The notes beneath the pieces are model-generated. The model was not told the DNA's origin, did not search any database, and saw only the letters and a program-made list of their open reading frames with translations. A DNA stretch of 64,000 nucleotides, from NCBI RefSeq assembly GCF_029525555.1, contig NZ_JAPDHZ010000003.1, forward strand, positions 930,001 through 994,000, given 5' to 3'. Position 1 is the stretch's first letter; each line of letters opens with the position of its first letter. Made by a program: the position numbers and the translations under genes. This DNA is from Cohnella ginsengisoli. Its GTDB lineage: Bacteria > Bacillota > Bacilli > Paenibacillales > Paenibacillaceae. Shown here piece by piece: positions 1 to 9,487 of this stretch.

Positions 1-379
1 GAACGGGATCATGCCCCCCGAAAAACATGATCGTAAATACGATGTACAGCATGATCGGCTTGTAGAAGACGAGCCCCCGGCGCGAAAGCGCATAGGCGCC
101 CATGATCGTCAAGGACATCGATATGAAGAGCCCCAGGACGACATAGCCGATCGAATTGCGGTAGCCGATCCACAGCCGATTGTCTTCGAATACGGCCCTC
201 ATGGCGTCGAACTGCAGACCCTTCGGGTAAAAGCTGATCTCGTTGCGGACGACATGCTCCGGCGTGCTGATCGCGACGGAAGCCATGTGCAGGAACGGGA
301 ACACCATGGCAATCGCGACGGCCAGCAGCAGCAAAAAGTTGACGACGTCGAATACGCCGATTTTTCCTGTTCTCACCAT
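1..379 (-). CDS. Carbohydrate ABC transporter permease, LplC/YtcP type (3' end outside window)
   Basis: Inner component of a sugar or oligosaccharide importer in the cytoplasmic membrane. Translation from the ATG at 379 starts MVRTGKIGVFDVVNF, followed by a long hydrophobic segment (LLLLAVAIAMVFPFLHMASV) and then the region typical of LplC-type permeases (ISTPEHV, YPKGLQ, NSIGYV, GAYALSRRG). The end, including the EAA loop that contacts the ATPase, lies beyond base 1. The start overlaps the stop of the upstream permease by 7 bases, so the two are translationally coupled. The family assignment is secure; the substrate is not visible, although LplABC relatives usually import pectin or xylan oligosaccharides. 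Confidence 0.85.
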   Translation of the reverse strand, partial: MVRTGKIGVFDVVNFLLLLAVAIAMVFPFLHMASVAISTPEHVVRNEISFYPKGLQFDAMRAVFEDNRLWIGYRNSIGYVVLGLFISMSLTIMGAYALSRRGLVFYKPIMLYIVFTIMFFGGHDPV

Positions 380-1281
380 AAGCTGGTCTCCCCCACTTTG
401 CGGCTTGCGACATTCGTTAAGTAGACAAGCAGCATGGTAACAAGGCCCAAGGACAAATTAATCGCCGTAGCGTAACTCATGCCGCCGCCAAGAATGCCGA
501 TCCGGTAGACGTAGGTGGAGATGATGTCCGCGGTGTCCAAATTGCCGGCGTTGCCGAGCAGGAACGCTTTGTCGAACGGAATATTGATAATACCTGAGAT
601 ACTCAAGATGAACATGATGACAATCGCCGGGATGATGCCCGGGAGCGTCACGTGAACCGTCTGCTTCCAACGGTTCGCGCCGTCCATCCGGGCCGCTTCG
701 TACAGCTGGGGATCGATTGCCGCCAGCGCGGCGAGAAAGATGATCGTGCCGTAGCCGGTCATCTGCCAGATATCCGACGCGATATAGATCGTCCGGAACC
801 ATTCGGGCCGCTGCAGGAAATTGATCGGCTCGAAGCCGAGGGATTGAATGGCTTTGTTGATCCACCCGGTGCTCGGGGACAGCAGCATGATCATGATGCT
901 GGACAAGACGACGCTGGAGAGGAAAAACGGCAAGTAACTGACCGATTGCACGAATCGCCTGAACTTTTTCCAGCGCATCTCGTAGAACAGGATCGCCAGC
1001 GCGATCGGCGCCGGGAAGGCGAAAATAAACTTATATAAACCCAATAAGAGCGTGTTGCGGACAATGAGCCAGGCGTCGGGATTGCTGAAAAACATCCGGT
1101 AATGCTTGAGCCCGACCCATGGGCTGTGCCAGACGCCCTTGAACAGGTTGTAGTCCATGAAGGAGACCACGATCCCGAACATCGGGACGTAGTGGAACAA
1201 CAGATAGTAGAACAGCACGGGAATAAGCAGCAGCAAATAAATTCTGTCGCGCTTCATGCGGTGAAGGACGGATTGCTTCAT
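373..1281 (-). CDS. Carbohydrate ABC transporter permease, LplB/YteP type
   Basis: A 302-residue integral membrane permease of the binding-protein-dependent sugar transporter family. Six hydrophobic segments can be picked out, and the cytoplasmic EAA loop is clear (YEAARMDGANRWKQ, then HVTLPGI), the docking site for a MsmX-like shared ATPase that is not encoded here. The C-terminal ending SRKVGETSLW is typical of LplB relatives. An AAAGGAG site sits 7 bases before the ATG. It follows the binding-protein gene after a 78-base gap that holds a stem-loop, and overlaps the next permease by 7 bases. No ATPase gene is linked, which is normal for this family. Confidence 0.93.
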   Translation of the reverse strand: MKQSVLHRMKRDRIYLLLLIPVLFYYLLFHYVPMFGIVVSFMDYNLFKGVWHSPWVGLKHYRMFFSNPDAWLIVRNTLLLGLYKFIFAFPAPIALAILFYEMRWKKFRRFVQSVSYLPFFLSSVVLSSIMIMLLSPSTGWINKAIQSLGFEPINFLQRPEWFRTIYIASDIWQMTGYGTIIFLAALAAIDPQLYEAARMDGANRWKQTVHVTLPGIIPAIVIMFILSISGIINIPFDKAFLLGNAGNLDTADIISTYVYRIGILGGGMSYATAINLSLGLVTMLLVYLTNVASRKVGETSLW

Positions 1282-1306
1282 GGCGTTACTCCTTTCAGGA
1301 AAAGCA

Positions 1307-1342
1307 CGGGGCCGTGCACTGCTTCATCGATGCACGGCCCCG
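1307..1342 (-). terminator. Intercistronic stem-loop between binding protein and permease genes
   Basis: A perfect 12-base inverted repeat (CGGGGCCGTGCA and its complement) with a 12-base loop, without a T tract. It lies between the end of the lipoprotein gene and the first permease gene. In such operons a hairpin here usually protects the upstream binding-protein mRNA or lowers readthrough into the permeases, giving excess binding protein. That role is inferred. Confidence 0.65.
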
Positions 1343-1359
1343 CGGCTTGCTAACGTTGC

Positions 1360-2916
1360 TTACTTCGTATTCGCGAGCTGACGATCGAGCGCCGTCTGGT
1401 ACGTCGTGCGGACCTTCTCGAGATCGTGTTTGCCGAGATCCTTGATGAAGGCGTCCCACTCGCTCATCGGCCTGTCGCCGTTGATGAACTTCGTGACTTC
1501 GCCGGTCCAGAACTTCCACAGCTGGTCGTTCGACGTCGAGAGCGCAGCGGCTTCGTCGGACGTCAGGTTCGGACGGCTGTAAGCGACGGGGAACCGGTAC
1601 TTCGGCGCTTCGACATAAGCGTATTGCTCTTCGGGCTTGACCAGCGAGAGCCATGCGTTGAAGTCGAACCAGCCGTAGGTCGCGGCGGTCTGGATGCCGG
1701 AGATGACGCGCAGGTCGTTCGCTTCTTTGTAGTTGTCGTTAAACTTGCGCTTGCCGTCCACGACCGTGTACGTCTCGCCTTCCTTGCCCCAGCTCTGGAT
1801 GTCCTTGCCCTTCTCGGAGAAGATGTAGTCCAGATAGCGGAGGGCCGCGTCCATGTTCTTGGACGTAGAGGCGACTGCCAGTCCGTAGCCTTCTTGGCCG
1901 CCCTTCGGCAGGTAAGGCTTGTCGCCGGCGCCGATCGGAGGCGCCATGAACTGCAGGTGGCCGTCGGTCAACTGGCTGTTCATAATCTCGATCTGGCCGA
2001 TGAATTGGACGGTGACGAACGCTTTGTTGGTCGACATGAACTGCGTCCAAGCCTTGTAGTCCATCGTCAGCCAGTCCGGCGGGATGAGCTTTTCCTTCAC
2101 GAATTTGTTCAGCCACTCGACCATCGTCTTGGCGTTCGGGTCTTCGAGACCGAACTTCATCTTGGTCGGGTCCGCCGGATCCTGATAGAACTCCGGATAG
2201 ATGTCGAAGGAAGGCCCGAACGTATCGAGCGTGCTAAGACCGTGGCGGAACAGGAACGGATAGCTGTCCGGATAGATCTCCTTGAGCTTCTTGGCGACCG
2301 TATACAGTTCGTCCCACGTTTTCGGCACTTCGAGATTGTTCTTCTTGAAAATGTCGTCGCGGTAGAACCAGACCATCTGGCTGCCTTCGCCCGCGCCGTC
2401 GTTAATGATGCTGTAAATCTCGCCGTTCGGCGACACCACGCGGGACTTGACGTCCGGATGGCTGTCGAGGAACGCCTTGACGTTCGGCATCTGGTCCATA
2501 TGCTTGGACAGATCCTCGAAGGCGCCCTGGGAACCGAACTTCTGAACGTCGTTCGGGAATACGGACAGCACGTCGGGCATGTCGCCCGAAGAGACCGCCA
2601 GCGCCAGCGATTCCGGACCGGTCGCGAGTACCTGCTCGACGTCGATGTTGGTCTCTTCCTTGACCCACTTCCATACGCCCCAGTCGGGCTTGGGCGGCCA
2701 CGCCGTGTTGTTTTCCGTAAAGATTCGAATCTTGGCCGGATCCGGCAGCGCAGCCGACGCGCTCGCCGATGTGCTTTGCGTCGCGCTTGCGGTCTGGCTT
2801 GCATCTGCCGAGCTCGAGGAGCTCGCGGCCGGCTCATTATTATTGTTGTTGCCGCATCCGCTTACGGTCAGCGCGACCGCCGCCGCGGCCGCCCATGTCC
2901 ATTTCAACGATTTCAT
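1360..2916 (-). CDS. Extracellular solute-binding lipoprotein, LplA type
   Basis: A 518-residue substrate-binding lipoprotein for the sugar importer encoded downstream. The N-terminus is a lipoprotein signal (MKSLKWTWAAAAAVALTVSGC) with the lipidated cysteine at residue 21, followed by an Asn-, Ser- and Thr-rich linker to about residue 57. The mature part has the family pattern of large LplA-like proteins, including the PPDWLTMDYKAW region, DAALRYLDYIFSEKG and GKEGETYTVVDGK. The ATG is preceded by AAAGGACGGGG. A stem-loop separates it from the permease genes. The YesS-like regulator just upstream probably controls it. The substrate is unknown. Confidence 0.93.
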   Translation of the reverse strand: MKSLKWTWAAAAAVALTVSGCGNNNNNEPAASSSSSADASQTASATQSTSASASAALPDPAKIRIFTENNTAWPPKPDWGVWKWVKEETNIDVEQVLATGPESLALAVSSGDMPDVLSVFPNDVQKFGSQGAFEDLSKHMDQMPNVKAFLDSHPDVKSRVVSPNGEIYSIINDGAGEGSQMVWFYRDDIFKKNNLEVPKTWDELYTVAKKLKEIYPDSYPFLFRHGLSTLDTFGPSFDIYPEFYQDPADPTKMKFGLEDPNAKTMVEWLNKFVKEKLIPPDWLTMDYKAWTQFMSTNKAFVTVQFIGQIEIMNSQLTDGHLQFMAPPIGAGDKPYLPKGGQEGYGLAVASTSKNMDAALRYLDYIFSEKGKDIQSWGKEGETYTVVDGKRKFNDNYKEANDLRVISGIQTAATYGWFDFNAWLSLVKPEEQYAYVEAPKYRFPVAYSRPNLTSDEAAALSTSNDQLWKFWTGEVTKFINGDRPMSEWDAFIKDLGKHDLEKVRTTYQTALDRQLANTK

Positions 2917-3165
2917 TCCGACACCCCGTCCTTTACGAATGTAGTCTTAAGGCTGCCTTGCGATGTAGTTGTGCTGCGCGTCGTGCTTGCCGTACGGATC
3001 GGCCCCGGCATCGCCCCGGCCGTCGTTTGGCTTGCTCCCATCGTAGGCGCTCCGGGCCCGCCCGGTAAATAATCGGTTGTCTTTAAAAATGGTACTTTTT
3101 TCGAGGCGTATTAAAAAAAGTATTAGCTTTCCGTAAAACAGGCAAAAAACAACCGCTAAAAAGTC

Positions 3166-3208
3166 AAAAACGGCGGCAGGACGGGCTTTTCCCGTTCCAT
3201 GCCGCCGG
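3166..3208 (-). terminator. Rho-independent terminator after the YesS-like gene
   Basis: Read on the minus strand, a long GC-rich stem (arms 3171-3185 and 3191-3208, loop around AAAAG, one mismatch region) is followed at once by five T residues. It starts 3 bases after the stop of the regulator gene. Confidence 0.8.
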
Positions 3209-3210
3209 CT

Positions 3211-5424
3211 TCATTCCTCCGAAGCGCCTTGCATGCTCTTGCGGTAATCGCTTGGCCGAAGGCCCGTATACTTCTTGAACATCCGGTTGAACGAAGCGAT
3301 ATTGCGATAGCCGACAGCCTCCGCCACTTCCTGGATCTTGGCGCGGCCGTTTACGAGCATGGTCGCCGCCTGCGCAATGCGCGTCTCGTTCACGTACTCG
3401 ACGAAGTTTTTGCCGGTCTTGTCCTTGAAGTAGGTCGACAGGTAGCCGCTGCTGAGGTTCAGCTTTTCCGCGAGCGCGTCCAGATAAATTTCCTCCGACA
3501 GATGCTCGTTGACGTAATTCATGACGAACGTCGTCACCGTATCCTTGCGGTCCTTCTTGCCCTCGATCTCCTCCGCCGTCCGGCGCACCCATTCGAGCAG
3601 CAGTCGCTCGAGCGCCTCGATCGTGACGCAGCCCGCGATGCGCTGCTCCGCGTTCTCCAGGATGGCGTCCGCGGCGGGCGCGCCGAGCTGGTCGGCGGCG
3701 ACGCTGCGGATCCGTTCCGTCGCGGACGCGGCAAAGCCGAGCCAGGCAGCCGCCGTCAGCTCCCGGTCGCGCTGCTTCGCGAAGAAGCGCTCCATCAGCC
3801 GCTCCAGCACTTCGCCATGGCCTTCCCTCAGATTCGCCCTGAACTCGGCCTCCTCTTCCTGGGAGAAGGCGATCTCCGTCTCCCGGCTTGAAGAGGACGT
3901 CACGATCTGCGTCTCGTCCACGAGGCCGCGATCGTCGATCCGCTCCCGCACTTCCTTGTAGGCGGCGCTGATCTGATCGGACCGATCGTAGATCGAAGTG
4001 ACGGCGATCGTGATCGTGCCGCTGTCCCGGTCCTGGTCGAACACCGTCTTCATCTCCCGCAAGAGCTCCTGCAACGTCTCCAGCCGGTCGATGAAAACCA
4101 GGCTCAGAATCTGATTGTACTCCACCTGGTTCGTCAGCGCGTCCGGGAATACCCGGTTGAGCTTGTCCTCGATAAATACCTTCATATAGTAGAGCCAGCT
4201 GCTGAAGGTTCCGTCGTCCCAGCTCGCGCCTCTCTTCTCGACGACCTGGAACATGACGAACACGAACGGCTTGCCCGTGAATTCCAGCTTCGCGGCGTCC
4301 CTGTCGCTCCCTCCCCGGATGTCCTTGAGCAGATGGATGAACGCCCATTGCCGCATCAGCTTGTTCTTGTCCTGGAGCTGGTTGCCGATCAGGTCGAACT
4401 CCTTGATGCTCGATCGGTACGGCGCCGCTTCGTTCGTCCCCCTGATCGAAGCGACCAGTTGCTTGAACGGATTGTTGATGCGGGCGGCCATCAGGAGCGA
4501 GATGACGATGCTGAACAGCACGACCGCGACGACCAGCACGACGAGCGTCAGGTTCAGGCGGGTCTGCGAGGCCATCTGCGCGACGGGCAGCCGGTGCATG
4601 TAGGTCATGCCGCTCGCGCCCGTTCTGTAAAAATGGTACCGGTTGTCCAGCACGAACGACGCTCCGCTCCGCGCTTTGAGCGTATCGAGCGCAGGGAAGG
4701 CGCTCGTCTGCGACCTTTCGAACAATGTCTCTCCCGCCGTGCCGTAAATGATGAAGTCGTCGCTCAGCGATTGGTGAAACGCCTCGTACATCTTGTTCGC
4801 GTCGAGAAACACGGCCATATAAAAGTCGCTGTTGTCCGCGCGCTTGAAGATCATCGGGATGTAGTCGCCGACGACTTCTTTTCTGACGGTAAAGAGATGC
4901 GAGTAGAATCGGTCCGCCGGAAAAATATGATTCGTATAACGCTCTTCGAACTGCTTGTCCCAGAAAGACTTGGGATATTTCTCGCCGGCCATGAACACGT
5001 CGAACAAATTGTCTGGCGTCGTGCTCGCCGACTTGTCGATGACGAACTGATGCGACTTGGAATAAAACACGATGTCGGCAATATACAGGTTCGCGTTGGA
5101 CACCTGGGACAAAATATCCGTGATAATGGCGCCGAAGTCCGAGTAGTTCGGTTCCCGCTGCAGCTTCTGCACGCGGTCGCTGAACAAAAAGAGATACATC
5201 TGCTGGCGGATGATATTGAAATGCTTTTCGTAGTTCTCCATCGTGCTGTCGAGCATGAGCGTGTTGTACTTCACGATCTCCTGCCGGATATTGCTCTTAG
5301 AGACGGAAAGCGCATACGCGGTCAATGACACGAGGAGAATGATAATGCACAAGAACCCCGCCATAAGGCGCAAAAAAAGCGTGGTCGACAGATTGCGGAA
5401 ATAACGCAGCGGCTGGAGCTTCAT
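3211..5424 (-). CDS. Membrane-anchored AraC-family regulator, YesS type
   Basis: A one-protein sensor-regulator of about 737 residues. After a short basic start comes a transmembrane helix (LMAGFLCIIILLVSLTAYAL), a roughly 250-residue extracellular sensor, and a second helix (LTLVVLVVAVVLFSIVISLL). The cytoplasmic part ends in an AraC DNA-binding domain with two helix-turn-helix units (LSSGYLSTYFKDKTGKNF and VAEAVGYRNIASFNRMFKK). In B. subtilis the related YesS controls rhamnogalacturonan genes. The frame extends upstream to 5634, but residues there look non-coding; I chose the ATG at 5424 (in-frame ATG also at 5433), with a weak ACAGG 9 bases ahead. It most likely controls the adjacent transporter operon. 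Confidence 0.9.
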   Translation of the reverse strand: MKLQPLRYFRNLSTTLFLRLMAGFLCIIILLVSLTAYALSVSKSNIRQEIVKYNTLMLDSTMENYEKHFNIIRQQMYLFLFSDRVQKLQREPNYSDFGAIITDILSQVSNANLYIADIVFYSKSHQFVIDKSASTTPDNLFDVFMAGEKYPKSFWDKQFEERYTNHIFPADRFYSHLFTVRKEVVGDYIPMIFKRADNSDFYMAVFLDANKMYEAFHQSLSDDFIIYGTAGETLFERSQTSAFPALDTLKARSGASFVLDNRYHFYRTGASGMTYMHRLPVAQMASQTRLNLTLVVLVVAVVLFSIVISLLMAARINNPFKQLVASIRGTNEAAPYRSSIKEFDLIGNQLQDKNKLMRQWAFIHLLKDIRGGSDRDAAKLEFTGKPFVFVMFQVVEKRGASWDDGTFSSWLYYMKVFIEDKLNRVFPDALTNQVEYNQILSLVFIDRLETLQELLREMKTVFDQDRDSGTITIAVTSIYDRSDQISAAYKEVRERIDDRGLVDETQIVTSSSSRETEIAFSQEEEAEFRANLREGHGEVLERLMERFFAKQRDRELTAAAWLGFAASATERIRSVAADQLGAPAADAILENAEQRIAGCVTIEALERLLLEWVRRTAEEIEGKKDRKDTVTTFVMNYVNEHLSEEIYLDALAEKLNLSSGYLSTYFKDKTGKNFVEYVNETRIAQAATMLVNGRAKIQEVAEAVGYRNIASFNRMFKKYTGLRPSDYRKSMQGASEE

Positions 5425-5651
5425 GATGATCATCCTGTCTGTTTGGCCGGGGCGCCCGGGCGTCCCTCGAGGGCGTGCGCGGGCGCTGCCAATATTTATG
5501 TACCATCGTAACGGATTCAGCTGCCAAGCGATGACATTTATACCATACAGGTTCGAGACTGATGCAAACGACCTATGTCCATCATAATAGCCGGAGGCAT
5601 TTCGAGACAAATCTTTTTTTGCGTCTTTATACATTTTCGTGATGAAAGCGC

Positions 5652-5690
5652 AAAAACGCCCCTCGCGTCTTTAGCCAATCGAGGGGCGTT
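5652..5690 (-). terminator. Rho-independent terminator after the SLH repeat-protein gene
   Basis: An 11-base perfect stem (AACGCCCCTCG and its complement, 5655-5665 with 5680-5690), followed on the minus strand by a run of five T residues. Confidence 0.85.
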
Positions 5691-5717
5691 CGAATCCGGA
5701 CAAGCATGGATTTGCGT

Positions 5718-8700
5718 TTATTTTTGCAGCGACTGCACGAATCGGAGCAGGGCCGTCGCCGCTTCCGCACGGGTCGCCGGAGCTGCCGGGTCGAACCTGC
5801 CGCTGTCCCGTCCGAGCAGGATCCCGTGCGCGGCGGCGGCGCCGATCGCAGGACGCGCCCAGTACGGCAGCTTCGCATCGTCCTTGAACGAAGTCGGCCC
5901 TTCCTCGGTCTGCCACTTCGCGGCTCGCGCAAGCATCAATGCCATCTCGGCGCGGCTGATCCGGGCCCCCGGACGGAAGCTGCCGTCCGGGTATCCCTTC
6001 AGCAAACCTGCCGCGGTGCCTTCGCGAACAAGCTGTGCTGCCCACTCCGGCAGTTCGCCTTCGTCGGAATAGGCGATTGCGGCTTCCGGTACGGCGTCCT
6101 GCTGCGCGCTCGCGCCAATCGCGTTCATGAGCATGACCGCAAATTCGACGCGGGTGACCGATCGGTCAGGCGTGAAGTGCTGCGAATCCGTTCCATTCAC
6201 GATCGAACGCGCATAAGCTTCGCACACATACGATTTGGACCAGTGACCGTCAAGGTCGACGAACGGGCATTCGGCGACCGCCCGCTTGCGAACGATCGTC
6301 AGCACATAATCCTGCGCGCCGCCCGGCGAAGCGACACGGATCGTGAATCGATTGGCGCCTTCGTTTAGCTTCAGTGCGCTCTCCCCGCTCCATGCCGCCC
6401 CGTCGAGCAGCAGGCTCGATCCCGCGATGGACGGCACGGCGCGCACGATCGCTTCTGCCGATTCGGTCTCCGCGCCGTATGCGAACTGCTCGCGGTTGAA
6501 GCTTGGCGTCAACGCAAGCTCCGAGCCATCTTTGGTCGACTTGGCCGTCAGTTGATCCAGCCGGGGCGATGGCTGGTACGCCGGCGGCGGTGGTGGCGGC
6601 GGTGGCGGTGACACGGCCGTATTTACGGTGAACGTCACAATGGTTGACGCAGCACCGGCATTACCGACCGCATCTGTCGCCTTCGCCGACACGCCGTGCG
6701 AGCCGTCGGCAAGCGGCGTCGGCTGCGTGAAATTCCAGATGCCCGAAGCATCCGCCGGCGTCGTGCCGATCGAAGTTCCGTCCACGACGACGTTAACGGT
6801 GCTGTTCGCTTCGGCCGTGCCCGAGTAGGTCGGCGTCGAATCGTTCGTCGTCGACCCGTTGGCCGGGCTCGTCACGACAGGAGCGGCAGGTGCCGTCGTA
6901 TCGACGGTGAACGTATTCGTATTCGAATTCAGACTTGTATTTCCTACTCCGTCGCTTGCCCTTGCAAGCACCGAATGCGGTCCGTCGGCAAGCGGCGTCG
7001 CCGATGTGTAAGACCAATTGCCCGAAGCATCGGCGGTAACCGGCCCCAATAAGAGGCCGTCAACGACGACCGTCACGGCGCTGCCTGCTTCGGCCGTTCC
7101 CGAATAGGCCGGCGTTGAATCGTTCGTCGTCGATCCGTTTGTCGGGTTCGTCACAACGGGCGCTGCCGGAGCCGTCGTATCGACGGTGAACGTGTTCGTA
7201 CTTGAATCCACACTTGTATTTCCTGCTCCGTCACTCGCTCTGGCCTTCACCGTATGCGATCCTTCGGCAAGCGGCGTCAGCTGTGTCTTATTCCAATTGC
7301 CCGAAGCATTCGCCGTAGTCGTACCGATCGAGCTTCCGTCCACGAAGACCGTCACGGTGCTGTTGGCCTCAGCCGTTCCCGAATAGTCCGGCGTCGAATC
7401 GTTCGTCGTCGATCCGTCTGTCGGGTTTGTCATAAGGGGCGCTGCCGGAGCCGTCGTATCGACGGTGAACGTATTCGTATTTGAATCCACACTTGTATTT
7501 CCTGCTCCATCGCTTGCCCTTGCGAGCACCGAATGCGGTCCGTCGGCAAGCGTCGTCGCCGATGTGTAAGACCAATTGCCCGAAGCATCGGCGGTAACCG
7601 GCCCCAACAAGAGGCCGTCAACGACGACCGTCACGGCGATGCCTGCTTCGGCCGTTCCCGAATAGGCCGGCGTCGAATCGTTCGTCGTCGATCCGTTTGT
7701 CGGGTTCGTCACAACGGGCGCTGCCGGAGCCGTCGTATCGACGGTGAACGTATTCGTATTTGAATCCGGACTTGTATTTCCTACTCCGTCGCTCGCTATG
7801 GCCTTCACCGTATGCGATCCTTCGGCAAGCGTCGTCAGCTGTGTCTTATTCCAATTGCCCGAAGCATTCGCCGTAGTCGTACCGATCGAGCTTCCGTCCA
7901 CGAAGACCGTCACGGTGCTGTTGGCCTCAGCCGTTCCCGAATAGTCCGGCGTCGAATCGTTCGTGGTCGATCCGTTTGTCGGGTTCGTCACAACGGGCGC
8001 TGCCGGAGCCGTCGTATCGACGGTGAACGTATTCGTATTTGAATCCACACTTGTATTTCCTACTCCGTCGCTCGCTCTGGCCTTCACCGTATGCGATCCT
8101 TCGGCAAGCGGCGTCAGCTGTGTCTTATTCCAATTGCCCGAAGCATTCGCCGTAGTCGTACCGATCGAGCTTCCGTCCACGAAGACCGTCACGGTGCTGT
8201 TGGCTTCGGCCGTTCCCGAATAGGCCGGCGTCGAATCGTTCGTGGTCGATCCGTTTGTCGGGTTCGTCACAACGGGCGCTGCCGGAGCCGTCGTATCGAC
8301 GGTGAACGTATTCGTATTTGAATCCACACTTGTATTTCCTACTCCGTCGCTCGCTATGGCCTTCACCGTATGCGATCCTTCGGCAAGCGTCGTCAGCTGT
8401 GTCTTATTCCAATTGCCCGAAGCATTCGCCGTAGTCGTACCGATCGAGCTTCCGTCCACGAAGACCGTCACGGTGCTGTTGGCCTCAGCCGTTCCCGAAT
8501 AGTCCGGCGTCGAATCGTTCGTGGTCGATCCGTTTGTCGGGTTCGTCACAACGGGCGCTGCCGGAGCCGTCGTATCGACGGTGAACGTGTTCGTATTTGA
8601 ATCCACACTTGTATTTCCTACTCCGTCGCTCGCTCTGGCCTTCACCGTATGCGATCCTTCGGCAAGCGGCGTCAGCTGTGTCTTATTCCAATTGCCCGAA

Positions 8701-9473
8701 GCATTCGCCGTAGTCGTACCGATCGAGCTTCCGTCCACGAAGACCGTCACGGTGCTGTTGGCTTCGGCCGTTCCCGAGTAAGCAGGCGTCGAATCGTTCG
8801 TGGTCGATCCGTTTGTCGGGTTCGTCACAACGGGCGCTGCCGGAGCCGTCGTATCGACGGTGAACGTGTTCGTATTTGAATCCACACTTGTATTTCCTGC
8901 TCCGTCACTCGCTATGGCCTTCACCGTATGCGATCCTTCGGCAAGCGACGTCGCCGATGTGTACGACCAATTGCCCGAAGCATCGGAGGTCACCGGCAAG
9001 AACGATGTGCCGTCGACGACGACCGTCACGGATACGTTGGGATCGCCAGTTCCCGAATAGATTGGCAACGCATTGTTCGTCACCGATCCGTTTGGGGGAG
9101 TAACCAGGACCGGCGCCGACGGCGGCACTGTATCAACGGTCCAGGCGTAATAAGCGGGACTCTGATCGACATCAGAGCCGTCGATGGCTCTGACCAATAA
9201 CGTATGAGGTCCATCCGCAAGGCTGGAAACGGAATAAGGCGTTGCGCAGCTCATAAATGCAGAAGCGTCCAGGTTGCATTCATAACTAACGCCCGACGCA
9301 GACGAAGAAAAAACAAACATCGTATTCGGGTTGTTCGATAGAATGGGCGGAGCAGTCACGATCGTCGTATCCGGCTCTGCCGCGCTTGCCGTCAGCGGAT
9401 AATCGACCAGCCAACCGAAAGCGAGCGCCCCCGCCATAAGTATTTTTATTGCATTATGTATAAAACTGCGCAC
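5718..9473 (-). CDS. Large SLH-domain cell-surface protein with nine Ig-like repeats
   Basis: A predicted 1251-residue surface protein. I start it at the GTG at 9473 (AAAGGAGG about 10 bases upstream), giving a normal signal peptide (HNAIKILMAGALAFGW ... ASA). A short domain with a cysteine pair (CNLDASAFMSC) follows, then nine tandem 93-residue Ig-like units with the core SGTAEANSTVTVFVDG and ending TNTFTVDTTAPAAP. A proline run (PPPPPPPPP), a cadherin-like beta-sandwich (LDQLTAKSTKDG ... YVLTIVRKR) and three SLH domains (FVDLDGHWSKSYV, YSDEGELPEWAAQ, FKDDAKLPYWARP) complete it. SLH domains bind pyruvylated secondary wall polymer, so it sits on the outside of the wall; the repeats probably act as a stalk or adhesin. 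The ligand is unknown. Confidence 0.92.
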   Translation of the reverse strand: MRSFIHNAIKILMAGALAFGWLVDYPLTASAAEPDTTIVTAPPILSNNPNTMFVFSSSASGVSYECNLDASAFMSCATPYSVSSLADGPHTLLVRAIDGSDVDQSPAYYAWTVDTVPPSAPVLVTPPNGSVTNNALPIYSGTGDPNVSVTVVVDGTSFLPVTSDASGNWSYTSATSLAEGSHTVKAIASDGAGNTSVDSNTNTFTVDTTAPAAPVVTNPTNGSTTNDSTPAYSGTAEANSTVTVFVDGSSIGTTTANASGNWNKTQLTPLAEGSHTVKARASDGVGNTSVDSNTNTFTVDTTAPAAPVVTNPTNGSTTNDSTPDYSGTAEANSTVTVFVDGSSIGTTTANASGNWNKTQLTTLAEGSHTVKAIASDGVGNTSVDSNTNTFTVDTTAPAAPVVTNPTNGSTTNDSTPAYSGTAEANSTVTVFVDGSSIGTTTANASGNWNKTQLTPLAEGSHTVKARASDGVGNTSVDSNTNTFTVDTTAPAAPVVTNPTNGSTTNDSTPDYSGTAEANSTVTVFVDGSSIGTTTANASGNWNKTQLTTLAEGSHTVKAIASDGVGNTSPDSNTNTFTVDTTAPAAPVVTNPTNGSTTNDSTPAYSGTAEAGIAVTVVVDGLLLGPVTADASGNWSYTSATTLADGPHSVLARASDGAGNTSVDSNTNTFTVDTTAPAAPLMTNPTDGSTTNDSTPDYSGTAEANSTVTVFVDGSSIGTTTANASGNWNKTQLTPLAEGSHTVKARASDGAGNTSVDSSTNTFTVDTTAPAAPVVTNPTNGSTTNDSTPAYSGTAEAGSAVTVVVDGLLLGPVTADASGNWSYTSATPLADGPHSVLARASDGVGNTSLNSNTNTFTVDTTAPAAPVVTSPANGSTTNDSTPTYSGTAEANSTVNVVVDGTSIGTTPADASGIWNFTQPTPLADGSHGVSAKATDAVGNAGAASTIVTFTVNTAVSPPPPPPPPPAYQPSPRLDQLTAKSTKDGSELALTPSFNREQFAYGAETESAEAIVRAVPSIAGSSLLLDGAAWSGESALKLNEGANRFTIRVASPGGAQDYVLTIVRKRAVAECPFVDLDGHWSKSYVCEAYARSIVNGTDSQHFTPDRSVTRVEFAVMLMNAIGASAQQDAVPEAAIAYSDEGELPEWAAQLVREGTAAGLLKGYPDGSFRPGARISRAEMALMLARAAKWQTEEGPTSFKDDAKLPYWARPAIGAAAAHGILLGRDSGRFDPAAPATRAEAATALLRFVQSLQK
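6810..9100 (-). repeat. Tandem 279-bp repeat array inside the SLH protein gene
   Basis: Coding tandem repeats with a 279-base period (93 codons), visible for example as recurring units beginning near 7963, 8242, 8521 and 8800. Within the array, units alternate between two versions (TPAYSG with TPLAEG and KARASDG, then TPDYSG with TTLAEG and KAIASDG), so the true recent duplication unit is 558 bases. Outer copies are more diverged. Confidence 0.9.
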
Positions 9474-9487
9474 CTCTTTAAAAACCT

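Noticed and set aside
1426..3072. A 548-codon plus-strand frame opposite the LplA-type gene, and similar frames at 4333-5328 and 60531-62462
   Set aside because: They are antisense to well-supported genes, with compositional bias and no start signals.
7186..9060. Regular repeats that could look like a CRISPR or satellite array
   Set aside because: The unit is 279 bases, with no spacers, and it is coding for Ig-like domains.
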